From the NCBI RefSeq assembly GCF_003751945.1, contig NZ_RJKL01000001.1, positions 4,526,001-4,590,000 on the forward strand: a stretch of 64,000 nucleotides of DNA, read 5' to 3'. A program made the position numbers and the translations under genes. The DNA is from Couchioplanes caeruleus. Its GTDB lineage: Bacteria > Actinomycetota > Actinomycetes > Mycobacteriales > Micromonosporaceae. Positions 8,083 through 16,265 of the stretch are shown in pieces; position 1 is the first letter of the stretch; every line of letters begins with the position of its first letter. Below the pieces are notes generated by a model. It saw only the letters and a list, made by a program, of their open reading frames with translations. It searched no databases and was not told where the DNA came from.

Positions 8083-9057
8083 ATGCACGCCATCGTGATC
8101 GAGGAGCCGGGTGGGCCCGAGGCGCTCGTCTGGACCGAGGTGCCGGATCCTGAGCCGGGGCCGGGTGAGGTTGTCGTCGAGGTCACGGCCGCGGCCGTCA
8201 ACCGTGCGGACGTCATGCAGCGGCAGGGCCACTATCCGCCGCCGCCGGGCGCTCCACCCTATCCCGGGCTCGAGTGTTCCGGGGTGATCACGGCGGTCGG
8301 TCCGGAGGTGACCGGGCACCACATCGGCGAGCGGGTCTGCGCGCTGCTGGCCGGCGGGGGCTACGCCGAGCGGGTCGCCGTGCCGGCGGGTCAGTTGCTG
8401 CCGGTTCCGCAGGGCCTGTCGCTCCAGGAAGCCGCGGCGTTGCCGGAGGTGGCCTGCACGGTCTGGTCGAATGTGGTCGACATCGCCCGTCTGCGCAAGG
8501 GCAAGACACTGCTCGTGCACGGCGGCGGCGGTGGAATCGGCACCTTCGCGATCCAACTGGGCAAGGCCCTGGGTGCGACGGTCGTCGTGACCGCGCGCGA
8601 GCAGAAGCACGAGCAGCTCCTGGCGCTTGGGGCCGACCTCGCCGTCGACTACACGGGCACCGACTTCGTCGAGGCCACCCGCGACTTCACCGAGGGCCAC
8701 GGCGCCGACGTGATCCTCGACATCATCGGGGCGAGATACCTGTCGAGGAACATCGCCGCGCTTGCCGCCGGCGGCCGCATCGTGACCATCGGCCTGCAGG
8801 GCGGCCGCAAGGGCGAGCTCGACTTCGGCGCCTTGATGGCGAAGCGTGGTTCGATCATCGCCACGACCCTGCGTGCCCGCCCGGTCAAGGACAAGTCCCG
8901 CATCGTCCGAGGCGTCCACGACATGGTCTGGCCTCTCGTCGACGCCGGCGCGATCCGACCGATCATCGACCGTACCGTCGCCATGCGGGACGCCGCGGAA
9001 GCCCACCGCCTGATGGAGGCCAGCGACCACCTCGGCAAAATCGTTCTACTCCCCTGA
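8083..9057 (+). CDS. NAD(P)H quinone oxidoreductase, zeta-crystallin/PIG3-type
   Basis: A 324-residue medium-chain dehydrogenase/reductase without zinc ligands. The N-terminal GroES-like domain has the family opening M-x-A-I-V-I-E-E-P-G-G-P-E-A-L and A-A-A-V-N-R-A-D-V-M-Q-R-Q-G-x-Y, diagnostic of the PIG3 subgroup of quinone reductases. The Rossmann domain carries V-H-G-G-G-G-G-I-G-T-F-A for NADPH. Such enzymes reduce quinones in the cytoplasm and are linked to oxidative stress. The start ATG 8083 matches the conserved N-terminus exactly. It lies just upstream of a probable SoxR-controlled FMN reductase, though 150 bases and a separate promoter divide them. Confidence 0.85.
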   Translation: MHAIVIEEPGGPEALVWTEVPDPEPGPGEVVVEVTAAAVNRADVMQRQGHYPPPPGAPPYPGLECSGVITAVGPEVTGHHIGERVCALLAGGGYAERVAVPAGQLLPVPQGLSLQEAAALPEVACTVWSNVVDIARLRKGKTLLVHGGGGGIGTFAIQLGKALGATVVVTAREQKHEQLLALGADLAVDYTGTDFVEATRDFTEGHGADVILDIIGARYLSRNIAALAAGGRIVTIGLQGGRKGELDFGALMAKRGSIIATTLRARPVKDKSRIVRGVHDMVWPLVDAGAIRPIIDRTVAMRDAAEAHRLMEASDHLGKIVLLP

Positions 9058-9172
9058 TTCGCGGCGGACATGAGGGGCAACGTCGCCGCGGAGGCCAACG
9101 ACCACCGCGGCAAGACCGGCCCACCAGGGGCCATCGGATCGAACGGCTCGAGCATCCGCGACGGACTTGTTG

Positions 9173-9203
9173 TTGACCTCAACCGAGGTTGAGATTTTAG
9201 CGT
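9173..9203 (+). promoter_or_regulatory. SoxR/MerR-type promoter with 19-bp spacer, probably giving a leaderless transcript
   Basis: TTGACC (9173-9178) and TAGCGT (9198-9203) form a promoter with a 19-base spacer, two longer than optimum, as in MerR-family activated promoters. The spacer and -35 edge hold the inverted repeat CCTCAAC-cgag-GTTGAGA, which matches the SoxR half-site CCTCAA/TTGAGG. The expected transcription start (about 7 bases after the -10) falls at or next to ATG 9211, so no leader or ribosome site is available. Confidence 0.75.
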
Positions 9204-9210
9204 CGCCGGC

Positions 9211-9744
9211 ATGGATATCACGCCGCTACGTGTCGCAGTCATCATCGGCAGTGCCCGCGAGGGCCGGTTCGGTCCCACCGTCGCCGCCTGGGTAGCCGCC
9301 GAGATCGGTAGGCGCCGCGATCTGGAGGCCGAAACCGTCGATGTGGCCGAGATGGGGAGCGGCACCGTCACCAAGCAGTTGGGGCTGGCCGACGCCTTCG
9401 TCGTCGTCACCCCCGAGTACAACCACAGCTTCCCCGCTCCGCTCAAGGCCACGATCGACGACCACAATGCCGAGTGGGTGGCCAAGCCCGTCGCCTTCGT
9501 TTCGTACGGCGGATTGTCGGGCGGCCTGCGCGCGGTCGAACACCTGCGCCCGGTCTTCGCCGAGTTGCACGCCGTCACGGTGCGCGACACGGTGAGCTTC
9601 CACGGCGGCCGCCGGTGCTTCGATGCGCAGGGCCGTCCGACCGATGCGGAGAGCGTCGTCGCGGCGGAGCGGATGCTGGACCGGCTCGCCTGGTGGGCCC
9701 ATGCCCTACGGGATGCCCGCGCGGTCCGGCCCTACGCGCGCTGA
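9211..9744 (+). CDS. NADPH-dependent FMN reductase family protein, probable SoxR target
   Basis: A 177-residue flavodoxin-fold reductase. The phosphate-binding loop I-I-G-S-A-R-E-G-R-F-G near the N-terminus binds FMN. The motif V-T-P-E-Y-N-H-S-F-P-A-P-L-K is the signature of the NADPH:FMN reductase/quinone reductase family, and a G-G-L-S-G-G-L-R-A loop follows. It probably reduces flavin or quinones with NADPH in the cytoplasm. The promoter directly upstream carries a SoxR-like box, and streptomycete SoxR is known to control reductases of this kind in response to redox-active metabolites. No soxR gene is seen in the window, so regulation would act in trans. Confidence 0.85.
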   Translation: MDITPLRVAVIIGSAREGRFGPTVAAWVAAEIGRRRDLEAETVDVAEMGSGTVTKQLGLADAFVVVTPEYNHSFPAPLKATIDDHNAEWVAKPVAFVSYGGLSGGLRAVEHLRPVFAELHAVTVRDTVSFHGGRRCFDAQGRPTDAESVVAAERMLDRLAWWAHALRDARAVRPYAR

Positions 9745-9753
9745 GACCGCGAA

Positions 9754-9774
9754 GGACCGCCGCCGCGGCGGTCC
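9754..9774. terminator. Bidirectional hairpin terminator between convergent genes
   Basis: A perfect 9-bp stem (9754-9762 with 9766-9774), three-base loop, sits between the ends of the FMN reductase gene and the convergent acyl-CoA dehydrogenase-like gene. Confidence 0.6.
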
Positions 9775-9836
9775 GGGTCGCTCCGCGGGGGGAGAGGCCG
9801 GGCTCTGGAAAGGGACGCCGCGGCGGCGGGTGCGGG

Positions 9837-10955
9837 TCAGAGTCGCGTGGTCGGCACCGAGTCGGCGAGGCCGAGCAGAACCGCGCCCGCCGTTTCGGTG
9901 ACGTCGCCGGAGACCATGGCGTGCTGGGTGGCGACGTGGACATCCCGGAAGTGGCGTTGCAGCGGGCTGGATTCGTACACGGCGCTTCCTCCGGCGGCGT
10001 TGTAGAGGAGGTCGACCGCTCGCGCCGCGTTGCGGGTGGCGGTGGAGATGGCGAGCCGCAGCCGTGCCCGGCGCGGAGCGTCCGTCTCGGGCGTGGCCGC
10101 CGACGCTGCCGTGTCGTTGACAGCGTGCCGCAGATATGCGAGTCCGGCCCCGTGCAGCGCCGTCGCCTCCGCGATGGCAACCCGGACGGCGGGTTTCGCC
10201 GCGATCGCCTCGCCGCCGAGCGGGTTGCGCTTGTTCCGGGCCAGCTCGCCGAAGTCCTCGATTGCCGCCCGCGCGACGCCCAGCGACACCGCACCGATGC
10301 CGAGGGCCAGCAGCGACAGGGCGGGGAAGGCGTACAACGGTCCTTTCTGGACCGGCGGTGCGGCCAGGGTGAACGTCCGATCGGCGGGCACGAGGATTCC
10401 GTCGGCCGTGAAGTCGTGGCTGCCCGTTCCGCGCAGGCCGGCGACATCCCAGGTGTCGTGAATGGTCAGATCGGCGGGATCCAGCACGGCCTGGCGTACG
10501 CCCTCGGGCGTGACCATGCCGCCGACCAGATGGGTCGCGTGCCGGCAGGCGCTCGCGAACGCCCATCGCCCGCTCAGCCGGAATCCGCCCTCGACCGGCG
10601 TCGCCCGGCCCATCGGTGCGGCGACGCCGGCGATGAGGAACCGGGGGTCGCGCAACAGCTCACCGGCCGTGGCGGGAGGCAGGTACGCCAGCGTCATCCC
10701 GGTCGCGGCGCCGACCATGGCGCACCAGCCCGTCGATCCGTCGGCTCGTCCGAGTTCCTCGAAGACGTCCACGAGAAGGGCCGGTTCCGCCTCGGAACCG
10801 CCGTACTCCTTCGGGACCGCGAGTTTGAAGACGCCGAGGCTGGCGAGCTGGTCGATGACTGTCGACGGTACGTTCCGGTCCTGTTCGATCTGTGGCGCCA
10901 ACTTGCGGATGGCCGGGGTCAGAGCGCGGATGTCGTCCAGCAGTGAGATTGCCAT
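9837..10955 (-). CDS. Acyl-CoA dehydrogenase-fold flavoprotein (possible flavin-dependent monooxygenase)
   Basis: A 372-residue protein with the acyl-CoA dehydrogenase fold: an N-terminal helical domain (P-K-E-Y-G-G-S-E), a middle beta domain with W-A-F-A-S-A-C, and a C-terminal helical bundle ending near V-A-T-Q-H-A-M-V-S-G-D. The C-terminal part and the N-terminal A-P-x-I-E-Q-D-R resemble the group D monooxygenase branch (HsaA/hydroxylase-like, 'acyl-CoA dehydrogenase C-terminal domain 2'), which hydroxylates aromatics with FMNH2 from a partner reductase. The catalytic Glu of true dehydrogenases is not evident at its usual place. The convergent neighbour is an FMN reductase, which could be such a partner; that link is an inference. 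Start ATG 10955. Confidence 0.65.
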   Translation of the reverse strand: MAISLLDDIRALTPAIRKLAPQIEQDRNVPSTVIDQLASLGVFKLAVPKEYGGSEAEPALLVDVFEELGRADGSTGWCAMVGAATGMTLAYLPPATAGELLRDPRFLIAGVAAPMGRATPVEGGFRLSGRWAFASACRHATHLVGGMVTPEGVRQAVLDPADLTIHDTWDVAGLRGTGSHDFTADGILVPADRTFTLAAPPVQKGPLYAFPALSLLALGIGAVSLGVARAAIEDFGELARNKRNPLGGEAIAAKPAVRVAIAEATALHGAGLAYLRHAVNDTAASAATPETDAPRRARLRLAISTATRNAARAVDLLYNAAGGSAVYESSPLQRHFRDVHVATQHAMVSGDVTETAGAVLLGLADSVPTTRL

Positions 10956-11111
10956 GACGCCGAGTATTCCCGATCATCTATCTCGGGTGGGGCGGCCAAG
11001 TAGGACGGGTGGTGAGCGCGCGATCGCGACCGGACCGGTCCACATTGCCGCCGACCGCCTGGCTCCGTGGCGAGGGTGACGACAGGTGACATTGAGCTGC
11101 CAGAGCCCGGT

Positions 11112-11172
11112 AGAGGCGGAAATCGACGCCGGACCTGGATGGAATTTTCCGGTTCCGCCTCTCGCGGCGTCG
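11112..11172 (+). other. Structured leader candidate (interleaved helices, possible pseudoknot)
   Basis: Three complementary segments lie about 150-200 bases before the NlpC/P60 gene. A 10-bp helix joins 11112-11121 to 11153-11162. A 5-bp inner helix joins 11129-11133 to 11148-11152. A 7-bp helix joins 11124-11130 (inside the loop) to 11166-11172 (outside), so it interleaves with the first. It does not show the conserved blocks of the c-di-AMP riboswitch that often precedes such genes. Whether the region is transcribed is not known. Confidence 0.35.
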
Positions 11173-11316
11173 AATGTGTGTTGGCATGGTCGGCGGAATT
11201 ACCCAATAAACGCCCGGGTTCCCTTTGTCGCCGTTCCACGGCCGACACCGGCACGGCGGACCTTCCGCGTGCCTTGGGATTCGCGTGAGTGCCCCGGGCC
11301 GAGTTCGGAGGCCCTA

Positions 11317-12165
11317 CTGTCCCGTCCGTCCACCGGCCGTGTGCTGGCCGCCGGCGCCCTGGCGCTGGCCGTGAGCACACCGGCCCTCGAACCCGCCGCA
11401 CCTGCTGAAGCGCAGATTCCCCTCAATCCGATCGCGGCGGTGACGCCCTTCCTGGAAGCCCGCAACGGCTACCGCGCCGCCTCACGAACCGCGGCCCGCC
11501 GGTCGGTCACCCGCCCTGCTGCAGCATCGGTTCACGGCCAGATTCCGACGGTACGGGCGGACGAGGAGCCCCGTCCCCTCGCGGAGGTGACGATGGGGAT
11601 CGCCCAGCGTATGGCCGAGGCGGAGCGCCGCTTAGCCGCCCAGAGGGCCGTCCGGAGCGCCGCCCAGAGGGCCGTCCAGCGAGCCACCGCCCAGCGAGCC
11701 GCCACCCGGAGGGCCCAACGAGCGGCCGCCCTGAGGGCCCAGCGAAGCGCCGCTCAGACGGCCAAGCGAGCCGCCGTCCGGCCCCGGGTGACCCACCGGG
11801 CTGCGGCCGTCGGGCAGCGCGCCGTCGGTTCGGCCGCGCGGATGGCGTCGGTCGTCACCTTCGCCCGGTCCCAGCTCGGCAAGCGCTACGCCCGCGGCGG
11901 GGAGGGCCCGCACGCGTTCGACTGCTCCGGCTTCACGAAGACCGCGTACGCCCGAGCCGGCCTGCGCTTGCCGCACTCCTCGAACGGTCAGGCGGCGCGG
12001 GCACGCATCGTCTCTCGAGCCGCGGCGCGTCCCGGTGATCTGGTCGTCGGACGCGGTCATGTGGGCGTGTACATGGGGCGCGGAATGATGATCGACGCCG
12101 GCAACCCGCGAACCGGGGTGGTGTATCGCAAGCTCTACGCCGGGCTGCATATCGAGCGGTTCTGA
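11317..12165 (+). CDS. Secreted NlpC/P60 cell-wall endopeptidase with Ala/Arg/Gln-rich coiled-coil linker
   Basis: A probable peptidoglycan hydrolase that cuts peptide stems outside the cell. From a CTG at 11317 it has 282 residues. The N-terminus is a signal peptide (basic S-R-P-S-T-G-R, then L-A-A-G-A-L-A-L-A-V), and a Pro/Ala segment follows. A highly repetitive Ala-Arg-Gln helix fills roughly residues 95-165. The C-terminal NlpC/P60 domain carries the catalytic Cys in F-D-C-S-G-F and the His in G-R-G-H-V-G-V-Y. CTG is preferred because CGGAGG (11306-11311) sits 5 bases before it and no ATG or GTG gives both a ribosome site and a signal peptide; GTG 11341 would lose the basic residues. The upstream in-frame ATG 11086 adds an unnatural 77 residues. 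Confidence 0.75.
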   Translation: MSRPSTGRVLAAGALALAVSTPALEPAAPAEAQIPLNPIAAVTPFLEARNGYRAASRTAARRSVTRPAAASVHGQIPTVRADEEPRPLAEVTMGIAQRMAEAERRLAAQRAVRSAAQRAVQRATAQRAATRRAQRAAALRAQRSAAQTAKRAAVRPRVTHRAAAVGQRAVGSAARMASVVTFARSQLGKRYARGGEGPHAFDCSGFTKTAYARAGLRLPHSSNGQAARARIVSRAAARPGDLVVGRGHVGVYMGRGMMIDAGNPRTGVVYRKLYAGLHIERF

Positions 12166-12239
12166 CCGAGATGCGCGCCCGCCGAGTCGACGTGGGCGCG
12201 CGCTCGGCTACGCCGACGACGGCACCGCGCGGCACGCAA

Positions 12240-12314
12240 TCCGGGGCCGCCGGGTCCGGGGCCGCCCGGTCCGGGGCCGCCGGGTCCGGGGCCACCGGGT
12301 CCGGGGCCGGCGGC
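12240..12314. repeat. Five tandem copies of a 15-bp G+C repeat
   Basis: The unit tccggggccgccggg occurs five times head to tail with one to three changes in the second, fourth and fifth copies. It lies in the gap after the NlpC/P60 gene. In the minus strand it would read as Gly-Pro-Gly collagen-like residues, but no real gene contains it. Confidence 0.85.
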
Positions 12315-12406
12315 TGACGCTGGACGGTTCGCGGTGGCAGGTGGCGCGCACGATCGATTCGTCTCACCGGCTTCGCGACCAGGACGACGGTTCGGCCCTA
12401 CGCAGC

Positions 12407-12438
12407 AGTCGGCACCTGTCCGCGGACAGGTGCCGACT
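12407..12438. other. Perfect 32-base palindrome
   Basis: A 16-bp perfect inverted repeat with no loop (agtcggcacctgtccg and its complement). It lies in the 520-base gap between the NlpC/P60 and PEBP genes. It could be an intrinsic terminator for the upstream gene or an operator. No T-run follows, and no regulator consensus is recognised. Confidence 0.6.
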
Positions 12439-12686
12439 TGCTGGCCACCGGCTGCGCTCAGCGACCGATCACCACCGGGCACGGGGATCTCAGCCGCTCG
12501 AACCCGGTCGGATGTCTGACACAACTATCGCCCCGGTCAAGCCCGGGACCGCGCACTAGCTGTGCGTTTCTTCCCCGGGCGCCAGCGTGGCGTGACAGAA
12601 CCGAAAGCTGTGTGACACGTCACTCGGATATTTTGAGGTCGTCGGGGGCAGTCTGAATCCATCCGTAGTCGGAAGGGCGATCGACC

Positions 12687-13217
12687 ATGAGCTTGGAGCG
12701 CGCCGAAGCACCGGATCCGTACGACATCCTCCCGCCGGTTCCTTCCTTCGCGGTGACCAGCACGGACGTCACCGACGGGCAGCCACTCGACGAGCTGTAC
12801 GCGCACCCCAGCGTCGGTGGCAAGAACCTCTCTCCGCAGCTCTCCTGGTCCGGCTTCCCGGCCGAGACCCGAGGCTTCGTGGTGACCTGCTTCGACCCGG
12901 ACGCACCCACGGGCAGCGGGTTCTGGCACTGGGTGGTGGTGAACCTGCCGGCCTCGGTCACCGAGCTGCCTCGTGGCGTCGACCCGCTGCCGGATGGCGC
13001 CTTCAGCATCCGCACCGACTACGGCGAGGCAGGGTACGGCGGTGCCGCACCACCTCCGGGTGACCGGGCGCACCGGTACGTCTTCGCGGTGCACGCCCTC
13101 GACGTGGACCGCCTGGAGGTCGGGGAGGACGCGACTCCGGCGTACGTCGGCTTCAACCTGGCCTTTCACACGCTGGCGCGGGCGACGATCCGCCCGACGT
13201 ATCAGGTCAGGGGCTGA
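12687..13217 (+). CDS. YbhB/YbcL-family PEBP (Raf-kinase-inhibitor-like) protein
   Basis: A 176-residue cytoplasmic protein of the phosphatidylethanolamine-binding protein family. Bacterial members are small-ligand binders without an agreed function. It shows the family motifs in order: [11 protein letters not shown], then [16 protein letters not shown] (the ligand-pocket motif), and late [10 protein letters not shown]. The length is that of the family. ATG 12687 follows a weak GGAAGGGCGA. It ends in a long hairpin shared with the convergent methyltransferase gene. Confidence 0.9.
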   Translation: MSLERAEAPDPYDILPPVPSFAVTSTDVTDGQPLDELYAHPSVGGKNLSPQLSWSGFPAETRGFVVTCFDPDAPTGSGFWHWVVVNLPASVTELPRGVDPLPDGAFSIRTDYGEAGYGGAAPPPGDRAHRYVFAVHALDVDRLEVGEDATPAYVGFNLAFHTLARATIRPTYQVRG

Positions 13218-13228
13218 GCGTCCGCGAC

Positions 13229-13274
13229 ACGGGAAAGCCCGCCGGGTCCTGGGACCGGGCGGGCTTTCCCGTGC
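13229..13274. terminator. Long bidirectional terminator hairpin
   Basis: A 16-bp perfect stem (13229-13244 with 13259-13274) encloses a second 5-bp stem. One arm reads gggaaagcccgcc and the other ggcgggctttccc, so each strand has a small T-run. It separates the convergent PEBP and methyltransferase genes. Confidence 0.85.
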
Positions 13275-13281
13275 GCGTGGG

Positions 13282-13995
13282 TCAGCCGGGAACCTTGGCG
13301 ACCACGAAGACCGACTGGCCGAACGGCGGCTTCACGAGGCTCTCGGCGGCCTTGGTGACGGGAAGCACCAGGCTGTCGTAGATCTTCACCATCGGGCCCT
13401 CCTTCGGGGCCAGCTTGAAGATGCTCGTCGCGGTGTAGTAGCCGATGAGGCCGAGCGCGTTCGCGTAGTGCAGCTTCTCGATGGTGAGGCCGGCCTCGGT
13501 CATGGCGGCCCGCATCGTCTTCTTGGTGTAGCGGCGGATGTGGCCGGTCGCGATGTCGACCTGGCTCATCGCGAACATGAACGCCGGGACGATCAGGATG
13601 ATCCGTCCGCCCGGGCGCACCAGCTCCGCCATGCTGCGCAGCGCGCCGACGTGGTCCTCGATGTGCTCCAGCACGTTGTAGGACACCGCGGCGCTGTATT
13701 CACCCGCGGCGTCGGACGCCGGGAGCAGCATCTGCCGCACGTCGATGTTGGGGTGGTCGGCCAGGCGCTCCTTGAGCTGCACGAGCCGATCCGGGTCCGC
13801 CTCCGTGGCGGTGAAGCGCGGGACGCGCTCCGCCCACTCCAGGGCGTAGTCGCCGAGACCGCTTCCGATCTCGATTGGGTTCTCCCCCAGGTACGGGAGA
13901 GCTAGCTCGACGAACCAGCGACGGTGGTTCACGGCCATGGCGAGGCCCTCGAGCACTTCGGACTGGATCCTCTGGTCTCCAGTGATGTCTGCCAT
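13282..13995 (-). CDS. Class I SAM-dependent methyltransferase
   Basis: A 237-residue methyltransferase. The SAM-binding G-loop I-E-I-G-S-G-L-G-D-Y and the acidic strand-2 end T-E-A-D-P are present. The strand-4 motif S-Y-N-V-L-E-H-I-E-D is typical of the Methyltransf_11 group, and P-G-G-R-I-I-L-I-V-P follows. Its C-terminal half (G-H-I-R-R-Y-T-K-K-T, then Y-A-N-A-L-G) resembles methyltransferases found with polysaccharide and lipid-sugar genes. ATG 13995 is chosen over the ORF's further start because GAGGGAA lies about 10 bases upstream. It is divergent from a GT-C-like membrane protein gene, so a role in surface glycan or glycolipid modification is plausible but not shown. Confidence 0.75.
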   Translation of the reverse strand: MADITGDQRIQSEVLEGLAMAVNHRRWFVELALPYLGENPIEIGSGLGDYALEWAERVPRFTATEADPDRLVQLKERLADHPNIDVRQMLLPASDAAGEYSAAVSYNVLEHIEDHVGALRSMAELVRPGGRIILIVPAFMFAMSQVDIATGHIRRYTKKTMRAAMTEAGLTIEKLHYANALGLIGYYTATSIFKLAPKEGPMVKIYDSLVLPVTKAAESLVKPPFGQSVFVVAKVPG

Positions 13996-14260
13996 AAGTA
14001 AGGTTCCCTCGTCTTGCCGATCCGAGCTGACAGCGGGACCGGAAGAGTTAAGCATCCGCTGCGCGCAACCGAAAGTTGAGCGGGGGGTGACCGCTCTATT
14101 TTTGCCTGATTGAGACGTTGACCCGGGGGTGCCCGGGGCCGTTACCCATCATGCACCACGTAGGTCAAGGTGCGGTAAAACGCAGCCGCATATCGGGTGC
14201 ATCACGCCTGGGCCGCCCGTCACAACACCGTTACCAACCTCCGTTAGGCTCGCCGATGCT

Positions 14261-16225
14261 ATGACGATTACGGGTATTGACTCGACAGGCCACTCGCCCG
14301 GTGGGAACGTTCTGCCGCCGGATCCCGGGGTCGCCGCCGAAGACCTGGATGCGGAGCTCATCGCCCTCGAAACCGAGGTAGCCGCCGCGCCGATCACCGT
14401 CATACCCGCAGATCGCACGGAGGTCGAGGCGGGGCCTGCGGCCGCGCCGCGGCCGCGCTGGTGGCGCTCTCTCACGTGGCGAGATGTGCTCGCGATTACC
14501 ACCTTCATTGGTGTAGCGCTCTTCGTCACCGCGCCGTTGTGGCTGAATCTTGATCATGAGTTGCGTGATGATCCACAGGATCACGCATTCTTTGAGTGGA
14601 TGCTGGCGCACGGTGCCCGCGTGGTCACCGATGGCGTTTATCCGTTCTTCTCCGATCGCATGAATTACCCCGATGGGGTGAACATGATGGCCAACACCTC
14701 GGTGCTGGCCGTTTCCCTGCCGATGACGCCGGTCACTGTGATGTTCGGTCCGCATGTGGCGTTCAACGCGTTTCTCACCCTCGCCTTGGCGCTCACCGGC
14801 ATCTCGTGGTATCTGGTGCTGTCGCGCCAGTTCGTGACCTCGCGGCTGGCCGCCTGGGTAGGCGCGCTGTTCGCCGCCTTCGCGCCGAGCATGATCTCGC
14901 ACGCCGGCGGGCACCCCAACATCGTCTCGCAGTTCCTGGTGCCGCTGATCATCTGGCGCACGCTGGCCCTGCGCACGCCCGGCCACGCCGTACGCAAGGG
15001 ACTGGTCCTCGCGGGCCTGCTGGTCTGGCAGGCGTTCATCAACCTCGAGATCCTCTTCATGACGGCGGTCGGCCTCGGCATCTTCTGCGCGGTCATGGCC
15101 GCCACCCGGCGCCGCCGTACCGAGGTGATCCCCTTCCTGCGCGCGCTCGGCGTCACCGCCGTGGCGACGCTGGCGGTGCTCGCCTATCCACTCAGCGTGC
15201 AATTCTTCGGGCCGCAGAGCTACCACGGTCTTTCCGAGCTGGTTCGTTATTTCGGTGCGGACCTCGGCTCTTTCACCGCTTACGCGCAGCGCTCCATCGC
15301 CGGCAACAGCCTGACCGCCGCCAAGCTCGCGCAGAATGCCGCCGAGGAGAACGCGTTCTTCGGGTGGGGCCTGGTCATCCTCTTCTTCGGCCTGGTGGCG
15401 TGGATGCGCCGCAACGCCGCGGTGGTCACCCTGGCCGGCCTCGCCGTGTTCTTCGGCGCGATGTCCCTGGGCCCGCGCATCCAGTTGAACGGCGTGCCCA
15501 CCGAGGTCCCCGGCCTTTGGTCGGTGCTGCACAGCGTGCCCATCCTGAGCTCCGCCGTGCCCACCCGCTGGGCCATGGCGATCGCCCCGATGATCGCCAT
15601 CGTCCTCGCGCTCGGCTGCCAGAAGGCCTCGGACCTGATGAAGGCGCAGCCCTCGGCCCGCGGCCTGGTCCGGGCCGGGATGATCACCGCGGTGGCGATG
15701 GCGCTGGTGCCGCTGGCGCCCACCCCGCTGCGGACCGCCCACATGGAGCCGGTGCCGGAGTTCGTCACCTCGGGCGCCTGGCGTCAGTACATCGACGATG
15801 ACCACACGCTGGTGACCCTGCCGCTGCCCGACCCCAACTACCCGGACCCGCTGCGGTGGAGCGCCTACACCGGGCACGACATGCGGATCGCCAGCGCGTA
15901 CGCCCTGCTGCCCAACCAGAACCCGCTCGACCCGACCGACCGCACGGCGCTGTTCGCGCCGCCGTGGCGCCCGACGAGCGGCCTGATGAGCTCCATCAAG
16001 CAGGGCAACCCGACCCCGGAGATCACGCCGACGCGCCGCGAGATGACGCTGGCGGACCTGCGCTTCTGGAAGGCCGGAGCGATCGTGCTCACGCCGCAGG
16101 AGCGTGACATGGACATGCTGCGCGCCATGACGAAGCTGCTCGGCTTCCAGCCGACGTGGACCGGGGGCGCGTGGGTCTGGGACGTACGCAATCTCGTCGA
16201 CGACCCCAAGACGATACTGGGCTGA
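14261..16225 (+). CDS. Large polytopic membrane protein, GT-C-like glycosyltransferase candidate
   Basis: A 654-residue protein with an acidic cytoplasmic N-terminus (about 75 residues), then 10-12 membrane segments (about residues 78-480), and a C-terminal extracellular domain of roughly 170 residues. The first extracytoplasmic loop begins with acidic residues (H-E-L-R-D-D-P-Q-D-H) and contains Y-P-D-G-V-N-M-M-A, reminiscent of the catalytic loop of GT-C lipid-sugar-dependent glycosyltransferases. No family-specific signature could be confirmed by eye. ATG 14261 is preferred; the upstream 44 in-frame codons look non-coding. It is divergent from a methyltransferase gene with which it may work. 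Confidence 0.55.
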   Translation: MTITGIDSTGHSPGGNVLPPDPGVAAEDLDAELIALETEVAAAPITVIPADRTEVEAGPAAAPRPRWWRSLTWRDVLAITTFIGVALFVTAPLWLNLDHELRDDPQDHAFFEWMLAHGARVVTDGVYPFFSDRMNYPDGVNMMANTSVLAVSLPMTPVTVMFGPHVAFNAFLTLALALTGISWYLVLSRQFVTSRLAAWVGALFAAFAPSMISHAGGHPNIVSQFLVPLIIWRTLALRTPGHAVRKGLVLAGLLVWQAFINLEILFMTAVGLGIFCAVMAATRRRRTEVIPFLRALGVTAVATLAVLAYPLSVQFFGPQSYHGLSELVRYFGADLGSFTAYAQRSIAGNSLTAAKLAQNAAEENAFFGWGLVILFFGLVAWMRRNAAVVTLAGLAVFFGAMSLGPRIQLNGVPTEVPGLWSVLHSVPILSSAVPTRWAMAIAPMIAIVLALGCQKASDLMKAQPSARGLVRAGMITAVAMALVPLAPTPLRTAHMEPVPEFVTSGAWRQYIDDDHTLVTLPLPDPNYPDPLRWSAYTGHDMRIASAYALLPNQNPLDPTDRTALFAPPWRPTSGLMSSIKQGNPTPEITPTRREMTLADLRFWKAGAIVLTPQERDMDMLRAMTKLLGFQPTWTGGAWVWDVRNLVDDPKTILG

Positions 16226-16265
16226 GCCCTCGGGGCCGGGACGCCGCGAGAGGCGGGGCCGTGCC

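Noticed and set aside
11090..11316. c-di-AMP (ydaO-type) riboswitch before the NlpC/P60 gene
   Set aside because: The conserved sequence blocks of that riboswitch, including the GGTGAAT-like element, are not present; only unassigned helices are seen.
12135..12524. Collagen-like Gly-Pro-Gly ORF on the minus strand
   Set aside because: It is only the translation of the 15-bp tandem repeat; there is no start signal and no conserved flanking sequence.
14231..15877. 548-residue minus-strand ORF
   Set aside because: It lies opposite the GT-C-like membrane protein gene and its Gly/Arg/His-rich composition is that of an antisense shadow in high-GC DNA.
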